Positions 37,459 through 47,793 are shown, counted from the first letter of the stretch. The stretch: DNA of 64,000 bases from Desulforamulus profundi (GCF_002607855.1 NZ_AWQQ01000017.1:1-64000); one strand, 5' to 3'. Program-made: numbers and translations. Notes: a model not told the origin generated them from the letters alone.

Positions 37459-38427
37459 GTGGATAGAGAGCTTGCTCTGGAGATTGTGAGGGTTACGGAG
37501 GTGGCAGCCCTGGCATCTTCCCGCTGGATGGGGAGAGGGAAGAAAAATGAGGCGGACCAGGCGGCCACCAGTGCCATGAGAGCGATGTTTGATTCCGTAA
37601 ATATAAATGGCACCGTTGTGATAGGGGAGGGGGAAATGGACGAAGCCCCCATGTTATATATCGGTGAAAAGGTTGGTACCGGCCAGGGACCGGAGGTTGA
37701 TGTGGCGGTGGATCCCCTGGAAGGCACCAACATCGTGGCCAAGGGTCTCAACAACGCCCTGGCGGTGGTGGCCATTTCCGACAAGGGCAACCTGCTGCAT
37801 GCGCCGGACATGTATATGGAAAAACTGGCTGTGGGCCCCCGGGCCGCCGGGTTGGTCCATATTGACGACCCGATTCCCAGAACCCTGGAAATTGTTGCCC
37901 GGGCCAACCGCAAGAGAATTCAGGATTGTACCGTCATGATTCTGGAGCGGGAGAGACACGCCCAGATTATTGAGGCCGTACGCCGTACCGGCGCCAGGGT
38001 AAGGTTGTTCAGTGACGGTGACGTGGGCGCGGCCATCGCCACCTGCTTTGAGGAAACCGGTATTGATATTTATATCGGCACCGGGGGAGCGCCGGAGGGC
38101 GTTATCTCCGCCGCCGCCATTAAAGCCCTGGGCGGCGAAATGCAGGGACGCCTGGCCCCGGCCAACCAGGAAGAGTATGATCGTTGTGTAAAAATGGGTT
38201 TGCAGGACCCCAGGCAGATTTTGATGATGGACGATATGGTACGGGGTGAAGATGCCATCTTTGCCGCCACCGGCGTCACCGACGGGGAACTTCTCAGAGG
38301 TGTCCGGTTTGTGGGCAACGACCGGGCGGAAACCCACTCCATCGTCATGCGGGCCCGCACCAAAACCGTCCGCTGGATCAAGGCCCTGCATTGCATTCCC
38401 AACAAGCCTCACCTGGTGATGGAATAA
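37459..38427 (+). CDS. glpX: Class II fructose-1,6-bisphosphatase
   Basis: Hydrolyses fructose-1,6-bisphosphate to fructose-6-phosphate in gluconeogenesis. The 322-aa protein has the GlpX signatures: [53 protein letters not shown] (metal-binding Asp/Glu) and [15 protein letters not shown]. The start is GTG 37459 with AAGGAGG 8 nt upstream; the open frame extends 96 bp further without a ribosome site. It is followed by a terminator, so it is monocistronic. Confidence 0.97.
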   Translation: MDRELALEIVRVTEVAALASSRWMGRGKKNEADQAATSAMRAMFDSVNINGTVVIGEGEMDEAPMLYIGEKVGTGQGPEVDVAVDPLEGTNIVAKGLNNALAVVAISDKGNLLHAPDMYMEKLAVGPRAAGLVHIDDPIPRTLEIVARANRKRIQDCTVMILERERHAQIIEAVRRTGARVRLFSDGDVGAAIATCFEETGIDIYIGTGGAPEGVISAAAIKALGGEMQGRLAPANQEEYDRCVKMGLQDPRQILMMDDMVRGEDAIFAATGVTDGELLRGVRFVGNDRAETHSIVMRARTKTVRWIKALHCIPNKPHLVME

Positions 38428-38441
38428 TATGATAACTGGAA

Positions 38442-38472
38442 AAGGACCGCCGCAAATTGTGGCGGCCTTTTT
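38442..38472 (+). terminator. Intrinsic terminator after glpX
   Basis: CCGCCGC/GTGGCGG stem around AAATT with outer AAGG/CC pairs, followed by CTTTTTCT, 15 bp after the glpX stop. Confidence 0.85.
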
Positions 38473-38563
38473 CTGTTACATGCGTTACATTTATTTGCTA
38501 CCTGCCGTCTTTATGGATGAGTACTCAAAAAAATACCGCATAACCGTGAAATGAGGTAGGAAA

Positions 38564-39100
38564 ATGACCCCAGCAACCAACCAACGCCACCCGGATGGGG
38601 ATTTGCCCTTTGAAGAACTTTATGACCGTTACTTTGAGCCGGTCAACCGCTATCTCCGCTACCGGGTGGACAATACCTGGGATGCTGACGATTTGACAAC
38701 CGCCGTCTTTATGAAGGCCCTGGAGAATTTCAGCAAGTACCGGGCGGATGGGCCCTTTGCGGCATGGATTTTTCGTATTGCTCACAACGTTTACGTTGAC
38801 TACATTCGGGGTCGCCGGGAGTACGCCACTCAGGATGTCATGCTGGAACTGGCGGCGGGTTCCGATGACAGTCCCGAAGAAGCTGTCCTGCAGGGGGAAG
38901 AGGTAAAAAAACTGCGTCAACTTTTAAAGGATTTGGCCCCGGATTACAGGGATGTGGTGGCGCTGCGCTATGCCGGTGACTTGCGATTTGCCCAAATTGC
39001 CGAGATTCTGGGCAAAACGGAATCTGCGGTCCGCATGCTGCATCACCGGGCTCTCAAGCAGCTCAGGCAGAGATATGTTCGGGAAGGGGGGAGCGCCTGA
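38564..39100 (+). CDS. ECF-type RNA polymerase sigma factor
   Basis: 178-aa sigma-70 family factor. Region 2 is FEELYDRYFEPVNRYLRY through DADDLTTAVFMKALENF and FAAWIFRIAHNVYVDYIRGRR. Region 4 is LAPDYRDVVALRYAGDLRFAQIAEILGKTESAVRMLHHRALK. GGTAGG-type SD lies before the ATG. The stop overlaps the start of the next gene (TGATG), so the membrane protein that follows is probably its anti-sigma partner. Targets may include the downstream genes, but no promoter was identified. Confidence 0.95.
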   Translation: MTPATNQRHPDGDLPFEELYDRYFEPVNRYLRYRVDNTWDADDLTTAVFMKALENFSKYRADGPFAAWIFRIAHNVYVDYIRGRREYATQDVMLELAAGSDDSPEEAVLQGEEVKKLRQLLKDLAPDYRDVVALRYAGDLRFAQIAEILGKTESAVRMLHHRALKQLRQRYVREGGSA

Positions 39101-40571
39101 TGACCGAAGAGAGATTTCATGATGATGAAAATAAGGTTCTTCCCATTGAGGCGTACCTGAAGGCCCGGGAAGAAGGGGAAAACGGCATTTCACAATTGTT
39201 AAACCACATGCGGCAGGTCAGGGATGCGGTGCCGGTAAACCGCCGCCTGCAGGCTGAGCTGCGCAAGAAACTCCTGGAACGTCAAAAGGAGTTAATGAAC
39301 CAGCAGCCGGTTCTCTCTCAACCGGCCCCTCATAAAGAGAAACCGCAACGTATAGATAAGTGGCGCCCTTGGCTGACCCCGTTCCTGGGAGCAGCGGCTA
39401 TCATCCTGGTGGTGTTTGCTGTAAGCGGTTTATGGCGCTATAACAACGGGGAAGTTCACCTGGAAGCTGCCGGATCACCCCAGGAACTGACACGGTTCTG
39501 GACCGAAGAGCTGCCCCTGCAGCCCGCTGTCAGCCCGGACGGCAGCAAAATTTTAGTGGTGCGGGGCGGTGGACTGGTACTTCTTTCGGAAACCGGCGCT
39601 CAGCTGGCCTACCTGGAACCCCCGGAGGAGGTACCTTCCGCTCCCCCGGCTGGTCACCGGACGGCCGGCAGGTTTCCTTTGTCTTAAGCACCGAGAGTTC
39701 GGAAGAAATAAAAGAAATGGCGGCGGAAGAACTTCTTTCATCCGCCAAATCTAAAACCTTTAATTTACAGCAGATCGGCACTGCTTCCGATGAGAAAATA
39801 TCTTCCAACATGGCAGATCAGGAAGCGGCCGTCGAAGGCGGAACCCAAAAGGTGATGGCCGGGAGTACAACAAAAACAATGCACTATTCCGATCTGGTTT
39901 ACTCTCCGGACGGTAAAAACCTGGCCTATGTGGTAAACACGGTGGGAAAAGCTCCAGAAGTGTGGGTCCGCTTTTCTGACGGGGAGGACAAACGTGTTGC
40001 TGAAGGGGATGCCCCCACCTGGTCGCCGGACGGCAAACGCCTGGTTGTGCAACGACCCGATAAGTCCGGCAGCTACAAACTCTGGCTGGTGAATATCGAA
40101 ACCGGCGGGGCCGACGTGTTGGGCCAGGGAGAAAATCCCGTCTGGGGCAAGAACGGCTACCTGGCCTTTTGCACCGAAAAGGCCCAGGAGCGAATTCTAA
40201 CCTTTCTGCCCAACGGTGAGCCCCAGTATAGTGTACGCCAGCAAGTGGCGGAAATCCGGGTGGCTTACCTGGGCAAGGACGGTGCCCCGGCTTTAAAGAA
40301 ATTGAAAAAAGACGAGGGCTGGCTGGCCATCAGCCACCTGCTGGTGGCGCCGGAAAACCGCATTACCGGGTTGGAAATCAACTGGCTGCGCCAGCAGGAA
40401 TTAAGCGGCACTTACGGGCCAAAAACGCTGGTGTTAAATGAAATTCATAAATGCGAGGGTCAAGTTTTTGGCCCCGAGGGTAAATGGTTATTGTTTGCTC
40501 GCCAGGACGGCGACACCGTGGCTTTGCTTAAATTGAGGCTGGAAGAACGGTGGGAAAAGGAGAGAGACTAA
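39100..40571 (+). CDS. Membrane-anchored anti-sigma/TolB-like beta-propeller protein, one frameshift
   Basis: 490 aa after correction. Residues 1-80 are a charged cytoplasmic part. One membrane helix lies at about 93-112 (LTPFLGAAAIILVVFAVSGLW). The extracytoplasmic part has repeated beta-propeller motifs such as SPDGSKILVV, WSPDGRQVSF, YSPDGKNLAYV and WSPDGKRLVV. The frame breaks near 39618: GAACCCCCGG would need one more C, after which GGGTFRSPGWSPDG restores the repeat. The overlap with the sigma gene supports a sensor/anti-sigma role, but no canonical zinc anti-sigma motif is seen. The 3' end is 3 bp before the next gene. Confidence 0.75.
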
Positions 40572-40574
40572 GAT

Positions 40575-42943
40575 ATGCAAACGCTAGGCAATCAACCAGG
40601 GAGAAACACCTTTATCCCGTGGCTGATGATATCATTGCTGTTACTTGTCATTCTTGCAATGCCTGCTCCAGCCCTGGCAGCAGATGCCGCGCCGGTTCGG
40701 CTGGCTGTACAGCCCGGCTTGAGCGGTATCTACAAGTTAGGGGTTCCCACAGGGCTTACCATCGCCATTTCCAACCAGGGTGCGGAATTCAAAGGCCTGC
40801 TGGTGGTGGAGCCCGTTGATCACATGCTGGAACGGAAAGGGCCGCCTAACCAGAGTACCCGGTACCAAAAAACCGTTAAGGTACCTGCCAGGAGTTTGGT
40901 GCAAACCACCCTGGTGGTTCCCAGTGAAATGGTCAACGCCGGGGCCAGGGCCGTGCTCCTGGTGGACGGGGCGCCTGTGGCTGCCAGCCCCGTCCAGGGA
41001 ACGGCGGTGGGCGGTGGTTTCATTGCCCTAAGTTTGGGAGAAAAGCCCCTGAGAGGGGGCCTCAGCGCCTGGCTGGATCAAACCTTTGGCGGGCAGACGG
41101 CCATTAAATTTCTTTCTCCCGCCTATCTGCCCGGAGATCCTCTGGAACTGGCGGTAGCAGATATTATTATCGTGGACGATATTTCTGTGACCCAGTTAAA
41201 TAAGCAGCAGATTGGTCTGTTAAAGAACTGGGTGTCATTGGGCGGTATGCTGCTGATTTCCGGGGGAGCTGGCTGCTCACCCGGCGGGCCGCTGGCTGAT
41301 CTTTCTCCTGTGGCAGCGGCAGGTCAGCAGGTTGTTGCCGCGGACCTGGGCGGGCTGCAGGTGGTTAAAGGGACCATGACGGCGACCACCGGCCGGCTGA
41401 CCGAAGGTGAAGTCCTGGCCAGGGTGAACGGGGTGATCCTGGTGGCGTCCCGGGATTTTGGTAAGGGTCGCGTAATCTACAGCGGCATTCCCCTGGAGAA
41501 CCTTACTTCAGAGTCGGCTGCCGTCTGGCCGCTGGTATTTGGCCAGAAAAACGGTCCCAACGGCTTCGATATGAAAATGAGCAGGGCTCAGGAAAAACGA
41601 CAATATAACAACGATATGCTGGGGCACGCCGCCACGTACCTGCCCCAGCTAAAGACACCACCGGTGCCCCGGGTGGCCGCTGCCTGGGTGATCTACGTTT
41701 TGGTGGTAGGTCCGGTACTTTACCTTGTGCTGAAGCGTTACGACCGCCGGGATTGGATGTGGTGGATGATACCGGCCTGTGCCGTCATTACCACCGCCGT
41801 GGTTTATTTCATGTCACCGGCCCAGCGGATTCATGCTCCCATCAGTCAGACCCTGGCGGTGGTGGAAATCATGGACAGTGAAAGGGCGGAAGTCAATGCC
41901 ACCGCCGCCTTTGTTAGTCCCTATGGCGGCACCTTAAATGTGGAAGGCGCCAAAGGAGCGGTGATCTGGCCCTCTAATCATTATTCTTCCAACAGGCAAA
42001 AATCTCCCGTCATTCAGTATGACGCCGAGGCCGGTCCCAGAATCTCCTTCCCGGATGTGGAGTACTGGTCCATGCGCCAGGCCAGGGCCACGGCCATTAA
42101 GAATGATGTGGGTTATATCAGCGGCAGTTTGTTCCTGGAAAACGGGTCCATTAAAGGAAAAATCGAAAACCATACCCAAATGAACCTGCGGGACTGCCGG
42201 ATTTTACTGGGCGGACGATCCATTGCCCTGAACCGGATCCCGGCAGGCGGCAGTGTTGAGGTGAACCAGTCCCTGGCGAAATGGCCGAGCAGCCTGGGAC
42301 CCAACGAATTCCGGGACCTGCTGGTTCCTCCCTTAAAACCGGGAGCAAATGATATTTATGTCAGAGAAAGACAAATGGTGGACGTGGTACTGGGGCCGCT
42401 GACCAATGTCCGCGGCAGCCAACCGGTCTTCTTCGGCTGGACCGAAGATTCCCTGGGGATGTTCAAAATTGTCTCGAACAAAAAGAACGTCCGGAACCAC
42501 AACCTGGTGCTGGTGACCCAGGAACTGCAGCTGAACCTTCCCACCGGCCAGGTTGTCCAGCTGGCACCGGGCATGTATATGCCGAAAATGATAGAGAGCA
42601 GGGGGCTTTCAATCAAACACCCATGGGTTACACCCTCTATGAAGGGAAAATAACCCTGGGGATTGACTTGCTGTGCCCCCTGAATAAACAGAACTTCAAG
42701 GTAGTTTCCCTCGAGTTTCCGGCCCAGAGCAGCAAAAATGTAGTCATAAAATTATATCATTGGCAGGAAGAAAAGTGGGTGGATGTTCCGTCTTCCGGTT
42801 TTAAAATCGGTCCAGAAGAACTCAAGCGCTACGGTTCACCGTCAGGTGAATTCCGGTTCCAGGTAGAAAAAACAACCGGTCTTGGCCAGCCTGACAAGGT
42901 AGACCTTCCTGCAGTGTCTGTGGAAGGAGTGGTGAGCCGGTGA
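40575..42943 (+). CDS. Large exported/membrane protein linked to ABC exporter, one frameshift
   Basis: 789 aa after correction, family unknown. It has a signal-anchor (residues 13-36, FIPWLMISLLLLVILAMPAPALAA), a periplasmic-facing part with a class I amidotransferase-like stretch (IIVDDISV, LLKNWVSLGGMLLISGGAG, FGKGRVIYSGIPLENL), two membrane helices at about 375-430 (AAAWVIYVLVVGPVLYLVLK and WWMIPACAVITTAVVYFM) and a long beta-rich C-terminus. The frame shifts near 42604, where AGCAGGGGGC would need one more G; MGYTLYEGKITL follows. It lies between the sigma/anti-sigma pair and an ABC transporter, overlapping the ATPase by 4 bp, so all four genes look like one operon for envelope export or stress. 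Confidence 0.75.
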
Positions 42944-43869
42944 ATGCAATTGTAATAAAGTCCTTAACCAAGATCTATGGTAGCAATTACGCCCTGAGGG
43001 AATTTAGCCTCAACATTGAGGCCGGGCGGGTCTACGGCTTAATCGGTCCCAACGGGGCCGGCAAAACAACCGCCATGTCCATTCTGGCCACCCTGCTGGC
43101 TCCGGACGGGGGAACAGCTACCGTTGGAGGCTATGACGTGGTCAAAGAACCTGCATTGGTTCGCCGGTTGATTGGCTACATGCCGGACTTTTTTGGGGTT
43201 TACGACGGGCTAAAAGCAACGGAATACCTGGAGTTTTACGCTGCGGCCTACTGGATTCCGGTGGGTGAGCGGCCCAGGTTAACCCGCAACCTGCTGGAAC
43301 TGGTGAACCTTTCTGACAAGGCGAATACCTATGTGGATTTGCTTTCCCGGGGCATGAAGCAGCGATTGGCCCTGGCCCGCTGCCTGGTCCATGACCCCGC
43401 TGTGCTGATCCTGGATGAACCGGCCTCTGGCCTGGACCCCAGGGCCAGGGCGGAGATGAAGGAAGTCATCCGCCAGCTGCGCAGGATGAATAAGACCATT
43501 TTAATCAGTTCCCATATCCTGCCGGAACTGGCCGAGATGTGCGATAACATTGCCATCCTGGAACAGGGACGGCTGGTGGCCAACGGTACGGTGGAAGAAG
43601 TAGCCGCCGCCCGTCAGGGAGCCAGAATTTTAAAAATCGACGTGGCCGAAAAGTTAACCGAACTGATCGAGTTTCTTTGCCAGCAGCCCGGTGTGGCCGG
43701 TGCAGACGGCGATGCCGGCTGGGCCAGGGTTTCCTATACAGGGAACAAAGCCGCCCAGGGGCAGTTGCTGCGTGATATTATGGACCGGGGCTGGACTGTC
43801 CTGGAGTTTGCCGAAGTAAAGGGCAACCTGGAAGACGCCTTTATGGCCATGACCGGGGAGGTGGAATAA
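42940..43869 (+). CDS. ABC transporter ATP-binding protein
   Basis: 309-aa ATPase with Walker A GPNGAGKTT (about residues 36-44), a Q-loop-like DFFGVYDG, signature LSRGMKQRLALARCL and Walker B LILDEPASGLDPRAR, and the H-loop SSHILPE. The C-terminal 80 residues resemble the regulatory tail of the CcmA/NatA-type exporters. The start is GTG 42940, overlapping the previous stop, with GGAGTGG upstream. The permease follows after 2 bp. Probable exporter. Confidence 0.96.
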   Translation: MNAIVIKSLTKIYGSNYALREFSLNIEAGRVYGLIGPNGAGKTTAMSILATLLAPDGGTATVGGYDVVKEPALVRRLIGYMPDFFGVYDGLKATEYLEFYAAAYWIPVGERPRLTRNLLELVNLSDKANTYVDLLSRGMKQRLALARCLVHDPAVLILDEPASGLDPRARAEMKEVIRQLRRMNKTILISSHILPELAEMCDNIAILEQGRLVANGTVEEVAAARQGARILKIDVAEKLTELIEFLCQQPGVAGADGDAGWARVSYTGNKAAQGQLLRDIMDRGWTVLEFAEVKGNLEDAFMAMTGEVE

Positions 43870-43871
43870 CA

Positions 43872-44722
43872 GTGAGAGAATTAAACCCGGTATTGCTCAA
43901 GGAACTCAGGCAGAGATTTCGCTCCTATCGTTCTACCCTGGTGGTACTGCTTTACCTGATGGTGTTAGGAGGTTTTTCCTTAGGGTTTATTTATCTGGAA
44001 TGGCGCAATGCGCCGGCCTTTTTCCAACCGGGCAGCAGCAAAGAAATCTTTACGGTTTTAAGTATGGCCCAACTGGGACTGCTGGCCTTTGTGGTGCCCG
44101 GCTTAACCGCCGGGGTGATCAGCGGGGAACGGGAGCGGCAAACATTGAACGTTCTGTTAACCACCGAGTTAAGTCCGTTGAGCATTGTGGTCAGCAAAAT
44201 GATTTCCGCCTGTTCCTTTACAGCCCTGCTGCTGTTTGCCACCCTGCCCCTGTACAGCCTGGTCTTTATGTACGGCGGTCTGGCTCCCCTGCAAATCATG
44301 GGGGTTCTGGCCTTCTTCCTGGTTTCCATGCTTCTGTATGCCGCCGTTGGCGTCAGCTGCTCCACTTACTTTAAAAGGACCGGCGTCAGTACGGTGACAG
44401 CTACGGCATTGTCTTTTTCCTGGTGGCCGGCACCGGTTTCCTGGGTGGCTTTATCTACGAACTTTACCAGCACCAGGCCCGCCTGACCATGGTCAACCTG
44501 CAGGAAACACCACTGATCGTGCAACTGCTGCAGGACACCAACCCGGTGATGGTGATGCTGAGAATCCTCGGTGAACAAGCTACCTTCGGCCCCGGCCGTG
44601 ACATGTGGCTGCCCTACTGGGGAACCTATGGTGTGGTTTACCTGGTGCTGAGCGTTCTGTTGATTCTCTGGAGCGGCTGGAAACTGAACCCAATGAATCA
44701 TAACCGGAAGTTGTTTCGGTAA
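43872..44722 (+). CDS. ABC-2 type permease, one frameshift
   Basis: 283 aa after correction. The ABC-2 type start RELNPVLLKELRQRFRSYRSTLVV is followed by helices around LLYLMVLGGFSLGFIY, LGLLAFVVPGLTAGVISGERERQT (cytoplasmic loop), FTALLLFATLPLYSLVF and LQIMGVLAFFLVSMLLYAAVGV. The frame breaks near 44400; in the next frame YGIVFFLVAGTGFLGGFIYEL continues the fifth helix and the protein ends with YGVVYLVLSVLLILWSGWKL. One deleted base explains it. It works with the ATPase 2 bp upstream. Confidence 0.88.
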
Positions 44723-44862
44723 GAACAGTACGGTTGGGGAATATAAAAAGAGGATCCCTTGGGTGTCTCCATGAGAACCTCTTTTTATTGTTTGAAATTA
44801 TGCTTTTTGTAAACTGTGGATAACTTTCAGGGCCGGAATTTGTTTTTCTGCCCATACAAAAT

Positions 44863-44890
44863 AACTTAATAACTTAAGTACCAGGTACCG
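44863..44890 (+). repeat. 28-bp dispersed repeat, copy 1
   Basis: The sequence AACTTAATAACTTA followed by AGTACCAGGTACCG recurs at 61724-61751 with only two differences. The inner GTACCAGGTACC is palindrome-like. It lies in the otherwise empty intergenic region 44723-45018. Confidence 0.7.
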
Positions 44891-45018
44891 GTGTTTTCAT
44901 ATCTACGTTACGGTTGAAGCTATATGCTTATTTTACCAGGCAGACGTGTCATTGTCGGATGAAAGATCAAAGGATATAATACTTTACAGTGTAGTAATAA
45001 ATAAAAGGAGCTGGCTGT

Positions 45019-45915
45019 ATGTATTTTGCCACCTACATATTGAACGGTCAGGAAAAGATCGGCGTATTAAATTATGGTAAAACCAGAATTGTTGACCTGA
45101 GCAAATTGGATGTCCCGGACAGCCCGGGCACTATGCTGGATTTTATTACCAGTTGCAATGACCATGTTATCGCAACGATAAAAGAACACTTGTCCGATGA
45201 AAGCTTTATAAAAGAGAATTCCACCGACCTGGCTGCCGTTACATTGCTGGCCCCTATTCCTGAATTGCAGAGAAACGTTATCTGCCTGGGGCTTAACTAC
45301 CGGGAACATATTCAAGAGGTTACCAGTATCATCAAGAAGGACTTGCAGGAACCGGAGGCCCCGATTTACTTTGGCAAGATGGCGACCAGGGCGATAGGAC
45401 ACAACGGGGAGATTTTAAGTCACCCGGAAGTCACAAAGGAACTGGACTATGAAGTGGAACTGGCCGTTATTATCGGCAAGGACGGCACGAACATCCCCAG
45501 GGAAAAGGCAGAGGAACATATTTTTGGCTACAGTGTCTTTAATGACATCACGGCCAGGGACCTGCAGAGGACTCATAAACAATGGATCCGTGGCAAGAGC
45601 CTGGATACCTTTACGGTGATGGGACCTCATATTGTACATAAATCTGAAATTCCCTTCCCGGTGGAGCTGGATATCTCTTGTAAAGTAAACGGGGAACTTA
45701 GGCAGTGGTCCAATACAAGGCATTTTATCTTTGATATCCCCTATATCATCAGTGACTTATCCAGGGGATTTACCCTCAGAGCAGGGGACGTCATCGCCAC
45801 AGGAACGCCGAAAGGCGTGGGCATGGGCTTTGATCCTCCTAGATACCTAAAATCAGGAGATATCGTGGAGTGCTCAATCGAAAAGATCGGCACGTTGGTT
45901 AACAGGATAAAGTAA
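45019..45915 (+). CDS. Fumarylacetoacetate hydrolase family protein
   Basis: 298-aa enzyme with the FAH fold: an N-terminal small domain (1-85), then RNVICLGLNYREHIQEV, PIYFGKMATRAIGHNGEI, LDYEVELAVIIGK (metal-binding Glu), YSVFNDITARDLQ, GKSLDTFTVMGPHIV and TGTPKGVGMGF. Members cleave C-C bonds of oxo-acids or act as decarboxylase/isomerases in aromatic degradation. The substrate is not clear here. AAAGGAGCTGG precedes ATG. No partner genes are adjacent. Confidence 0.93.
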   Translation: MYFATYILNGQEKIGVLNYGKTRIVDLSKLDVPDSPGTMLDFITSCNDHVIATIKEHLSDESFIKENSTDLAAVTLLAPIPELQRNVICLGLNYREHIQEVTSIIKKDLQEPEAPIYFGKMATRAIGHNGEILSHPEVTKELDYEVELAVIIGKDGTNIPREKAEEHIFGYSVFNDITARDLQRTHKQWIRGKSLDTFTVMGPHIVHKSEIPFPVELDISCKVNGELRQWSNTRHFIFDIPYIISDLSRGFTLRAGDVIATGTPKGVGMGFDPPRYLKSGDIVECSIEKIGTLVNRIK

Positions 45916-45951
45916 TTTTCATTTGTATCCGTAGAATGGACTAAAAAACCG

Positions 45952-45980
45952 CCGGCCTGCCACGAGGCAGGCCGGTTTTA
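45952..45980. terminator. Terminator between convergent genes
   Basis: CCGGCCTGCC and GGCAGGCCGG form a perfect 10-bp stem with an ACGA loop, followed by TTTTAA on the + strand and preceded by AAAAAA, so it can act in both directions. Confidence 0.88.
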
Positions 45981-46006
45981 ATGCCCGAAAAGGGATTTTT
46001 TTGTGC

Positions 46007-46363
46007 CTACTTTTTCTGAGGCGGCGTAGGGCCTTTTGCTTCCGCAAACTGACCGTTCAGGAATTTATCAAGGACGTCCTCCACTTTGCCGGAAGCGCCG
46101 GTGTACACCTTGATACCGCAGGCTTCCAGGGCGGTGAAAGCGTTCGGTCCCACAGTTCCGGTGATAACGGCTGTGACCTCATGATCATTCAATAAACCGG
46201 TGGTGGCGACCCCGGCAGCCCCCGAGGAAAAACGTCCGGTATTGTCGATGGCTCTGTAGGTACCGGTTTGAGTGTGATAAAGAACAAAATATTCGCATTT
46301 TCCCAGGCGGGGATTCACTTTGCTGTCCAGGGTATTGCCAAATGCGGATACGGCGACGATCAT
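46007..46363 (-). CDS. NifX/NifB-like cofactor-binding domain protein
   Basis: 118-aa member of the dinitrogenase iron-molybdenum cofactor family: MIVAVSAFGNTLDSKVNPRLGKCEYF, ATTGLLNDHEVTAVITGTVGPNAF and ACGIKVYTGA. The tail is basic and lacks the poly-His of the paralogue at 26691. It may bind a metal cluster for the redox genes that are divergently placed to its right. ATG 46363 has GGAGTGAG; the 48-bp upstream extension has no ribosome site. Confidence 0.9.
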   Translation of the reverse strand: MIVAVSAFGNTLDSKVNPRLGKCEYFVLYHTQTGTYRAIDNTGRFSSGAAGVATTGLLNDHEVTAVITGTVGPNAFTALEACGIKVYTGASGKVEDVLDKFLNGQFAEAKGPTPPQKK

Positions 46364-46495
46364 ACTGCTCACTCCTTTCGTTTTTATGAACGTACGATTT
46401 AAGAAATGCATGTCTTACGGAGATATTCCAACATCCGGAACAAACATTTTTTTAGATGGAAAATAAATATTTCCTCGTTTGACATATGTTTGTTT

Positions 46496-46524
46496 TTGAC
46501 ATTATTTCAAAATGATCATATAAC
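46496..46524 (+). promoter_or_regulatory. Sigma-A-type promoter for the redox operon
   Basis: TTGACA (46496-46501) and TATAAC (46519-46524) are 17 bases apart in a very AT-rich stretch. Transcription from here would give an mRNA with about 390 nt before the first gene. An overlapping TTGACA 17 bases further upstream may form a second start. The region 46364-46924 contains no protein gene. Confidence 0.5.
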
Positions 46525-46857
46525 TATTTTAAAAATATGTCAATAAAAACCTCGAATCATTTCCTTCCTCAATTGTTCGCACACAAAAATATCAAATAAA
46601 TTTTATAATGTTATTAAAAATTTTAACTAGTTTATATATAATAAAATTTTATAAATTTATTAAAATAGATTTGTCATCTTATTGACATGCGTTTATGATA
46701 AGAATAACATGGAAATGAAACTATATTAGTAACTGCCCTACCCAACGGGTAGCCGTTTGCTGCTTCGGGGCGGGAATAAACCACGGGTATTGGAAGAAGA
46801 TGCTTATTCTTATTGTGGTTTTTACCTAGAAAAGATCCGCAGATCCCCCAATGTGCC

Positions 46858-46914
46858 CCCCTATAGCCAGGTGGTTTAATAAGTGTAAACAGGGAGTAAT
46901 CCCGGATATAGGGG
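46858..46914 (+). promoter_or_regulatory. Structured 5' leader with ribosome-site-sequestering stem (candidate riboswitch)
   Basis: P1 pairs CCCCTATA (46858-46865) with TATAGGGG (46907-46914) and covers part of the GGGGAGG ribosome site of the next gene. Inside are two hairpins: GTTTA/TAAAC (46874-46878/46886-46890) and GGGA-GTAA-TCCC (46892-46903) with a GNRA tetraloop. A further hairpin CTACCC/GGGTAG lies upstream at 46738-46752. The layout is that of a translational switch; I recognise no known riboswitch class. Confidence 0.5.
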
Positions 46915-46924
46915 AGGTAAAAAA

Positions 46925-47224
46925 ATGGCAACCAGAGCTTATCTTTTAGTGAATGTCTTTGATGATGTGAACCAGCAGGAATTCCTAAAAATCCTTCGTC
47001 AACTGGAAGAAATGCCCGAAGTGGACTTCGTCGATCCGGTGGTGGGTGACTGGGATATCGTCATCATGATTGAAGCGCCTATTACCGTTGAGATCGTGGC
47101 CAAAAAACTTAAAGAGCAGACCTGGATCAAGGAATTAAAAGTCTTGAAAATCGTCAGCTTATTTGAACGTCACCGGGCATCCAAGAAAGCGCTTCTTGCT
47201 GCACTACAGCACGAAGGAGAATAA
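46925..47224 (+). CDS. Lrp/AsnC ligand-binding domain protein (no HTH)
   Basis: 99-aa stand-alone RAM (Lrp/AsnC effector-binding) domain: ATRAYLLVNVFDDVNQQEFLKIL, VDFVDPVVGDWDIVIMIEAP and IKELKVLKIVSLF. No helix-turn-helix is present, so it would work by protein interaction or as a small-molecule sensor. GGGGAGG lies 7 nt before ATG. It is 2 bp upstream of the NuoE-like gene and leads the operon, so a role in its regulation is plausible. Confidence 0.9.
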   Translation: MATRAYLLVNVFDDVNQQEFLKILRQLEEMPEVDFVDPVVGDWDIVIMIEAPITVEIVAKKLKEQTWIKELKVLKIVSLFERHRASKKALLAALQHEGE

Positions 47225-47226
47225 TT

Positions 47227-47793
47227 ATGCAAGAGGGGAGAGTTCCAATCACCGGCAATGCCGAAGCAAATCCTTTTTCACTGATTGATCAAATCGTTCA
47301 CGAAAATTACTTGGATTTAGGCTCTGCCATTGTAATTCTGCAGCAAATCCAGGATGCCTTTGGCTATGTAGCCCCCTACATGCTGGAGCGTGTAGCGGCC
47401 TTAACAGGAATCCCGACCGGTGAGCTCTACAGCATTGTCACCTTTTATGCTCAATTCAGGACCGAGCCCATTGGTGAAAACCTGATTCAAGTTTGTCATG
47501 GCACAGCCTGTCACCTGGCAGGGGCGGAAAAAATATCAGAAGTTTTAGAAAACGAAACCGGCGCCCGGGATGGTAGGACCAGCCCGGACCGCAAGTTTAC
47601 CGTCAAAAAAGTGGCCTGCCTCGGCTGCTGCAGCCACGGGCCGGTGGTGACGGTGAATGACGAGACCCATGCCAAAATTACCCCTGAAAAGGCCCGCAAG
47701 CTGGTGCAGCAAAAGAGGCAAGGCTGCAGTTGCGGCACCATCACCTGCGAGGATGACCAGGCGCAGAAGGAGGTGGCGGCAGTTGATGAATAA
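47227..47793 (+). CDS. NuoE-like [2Fe-2S] subunit
   Basis: 188-aa thioredoxin-like electron-transfer subunit (24 kDa NuoE/HndA type). An N-terminal helical bundle (QIVHENYLDLGSAIVILQQIQDAFGYV) precedes the [2Fe-2S] fold with CHGTAC (about residues 90-95) and CLGCC (126-130). A short C-terminal extension has CSCGTITC, an extra Cys-rich motif. AAGGAG lies before ATG. The stop overlaps the NuoF start by 8 bp. It probably hands electrons between NuoF and a partner. Confidence 0.93.
   Translation: MQEGRVPITGNAEANPFSLIDQIVHENYLDLGSAIVILQQIQDAFGYVAPYMLERVAALTGIPTGELYSIVTFYAQFRTEPIGENLIQVCHGTACHLAGAEKISEVLENETGARDGRTSPDRKFTVKKVACLGCCSHGPVVTVNDETHAKITPEKARKLVQQKRQGCSCGTITCEDDQAQKEVAAVDE

Noticed and set aside
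46674..46931. 85-aa open frame on the minus strand in the redox operon leader
   Set aside because: Opposite to the structured leader, no ribosome site, and its sequence has no pattern of a real protein.
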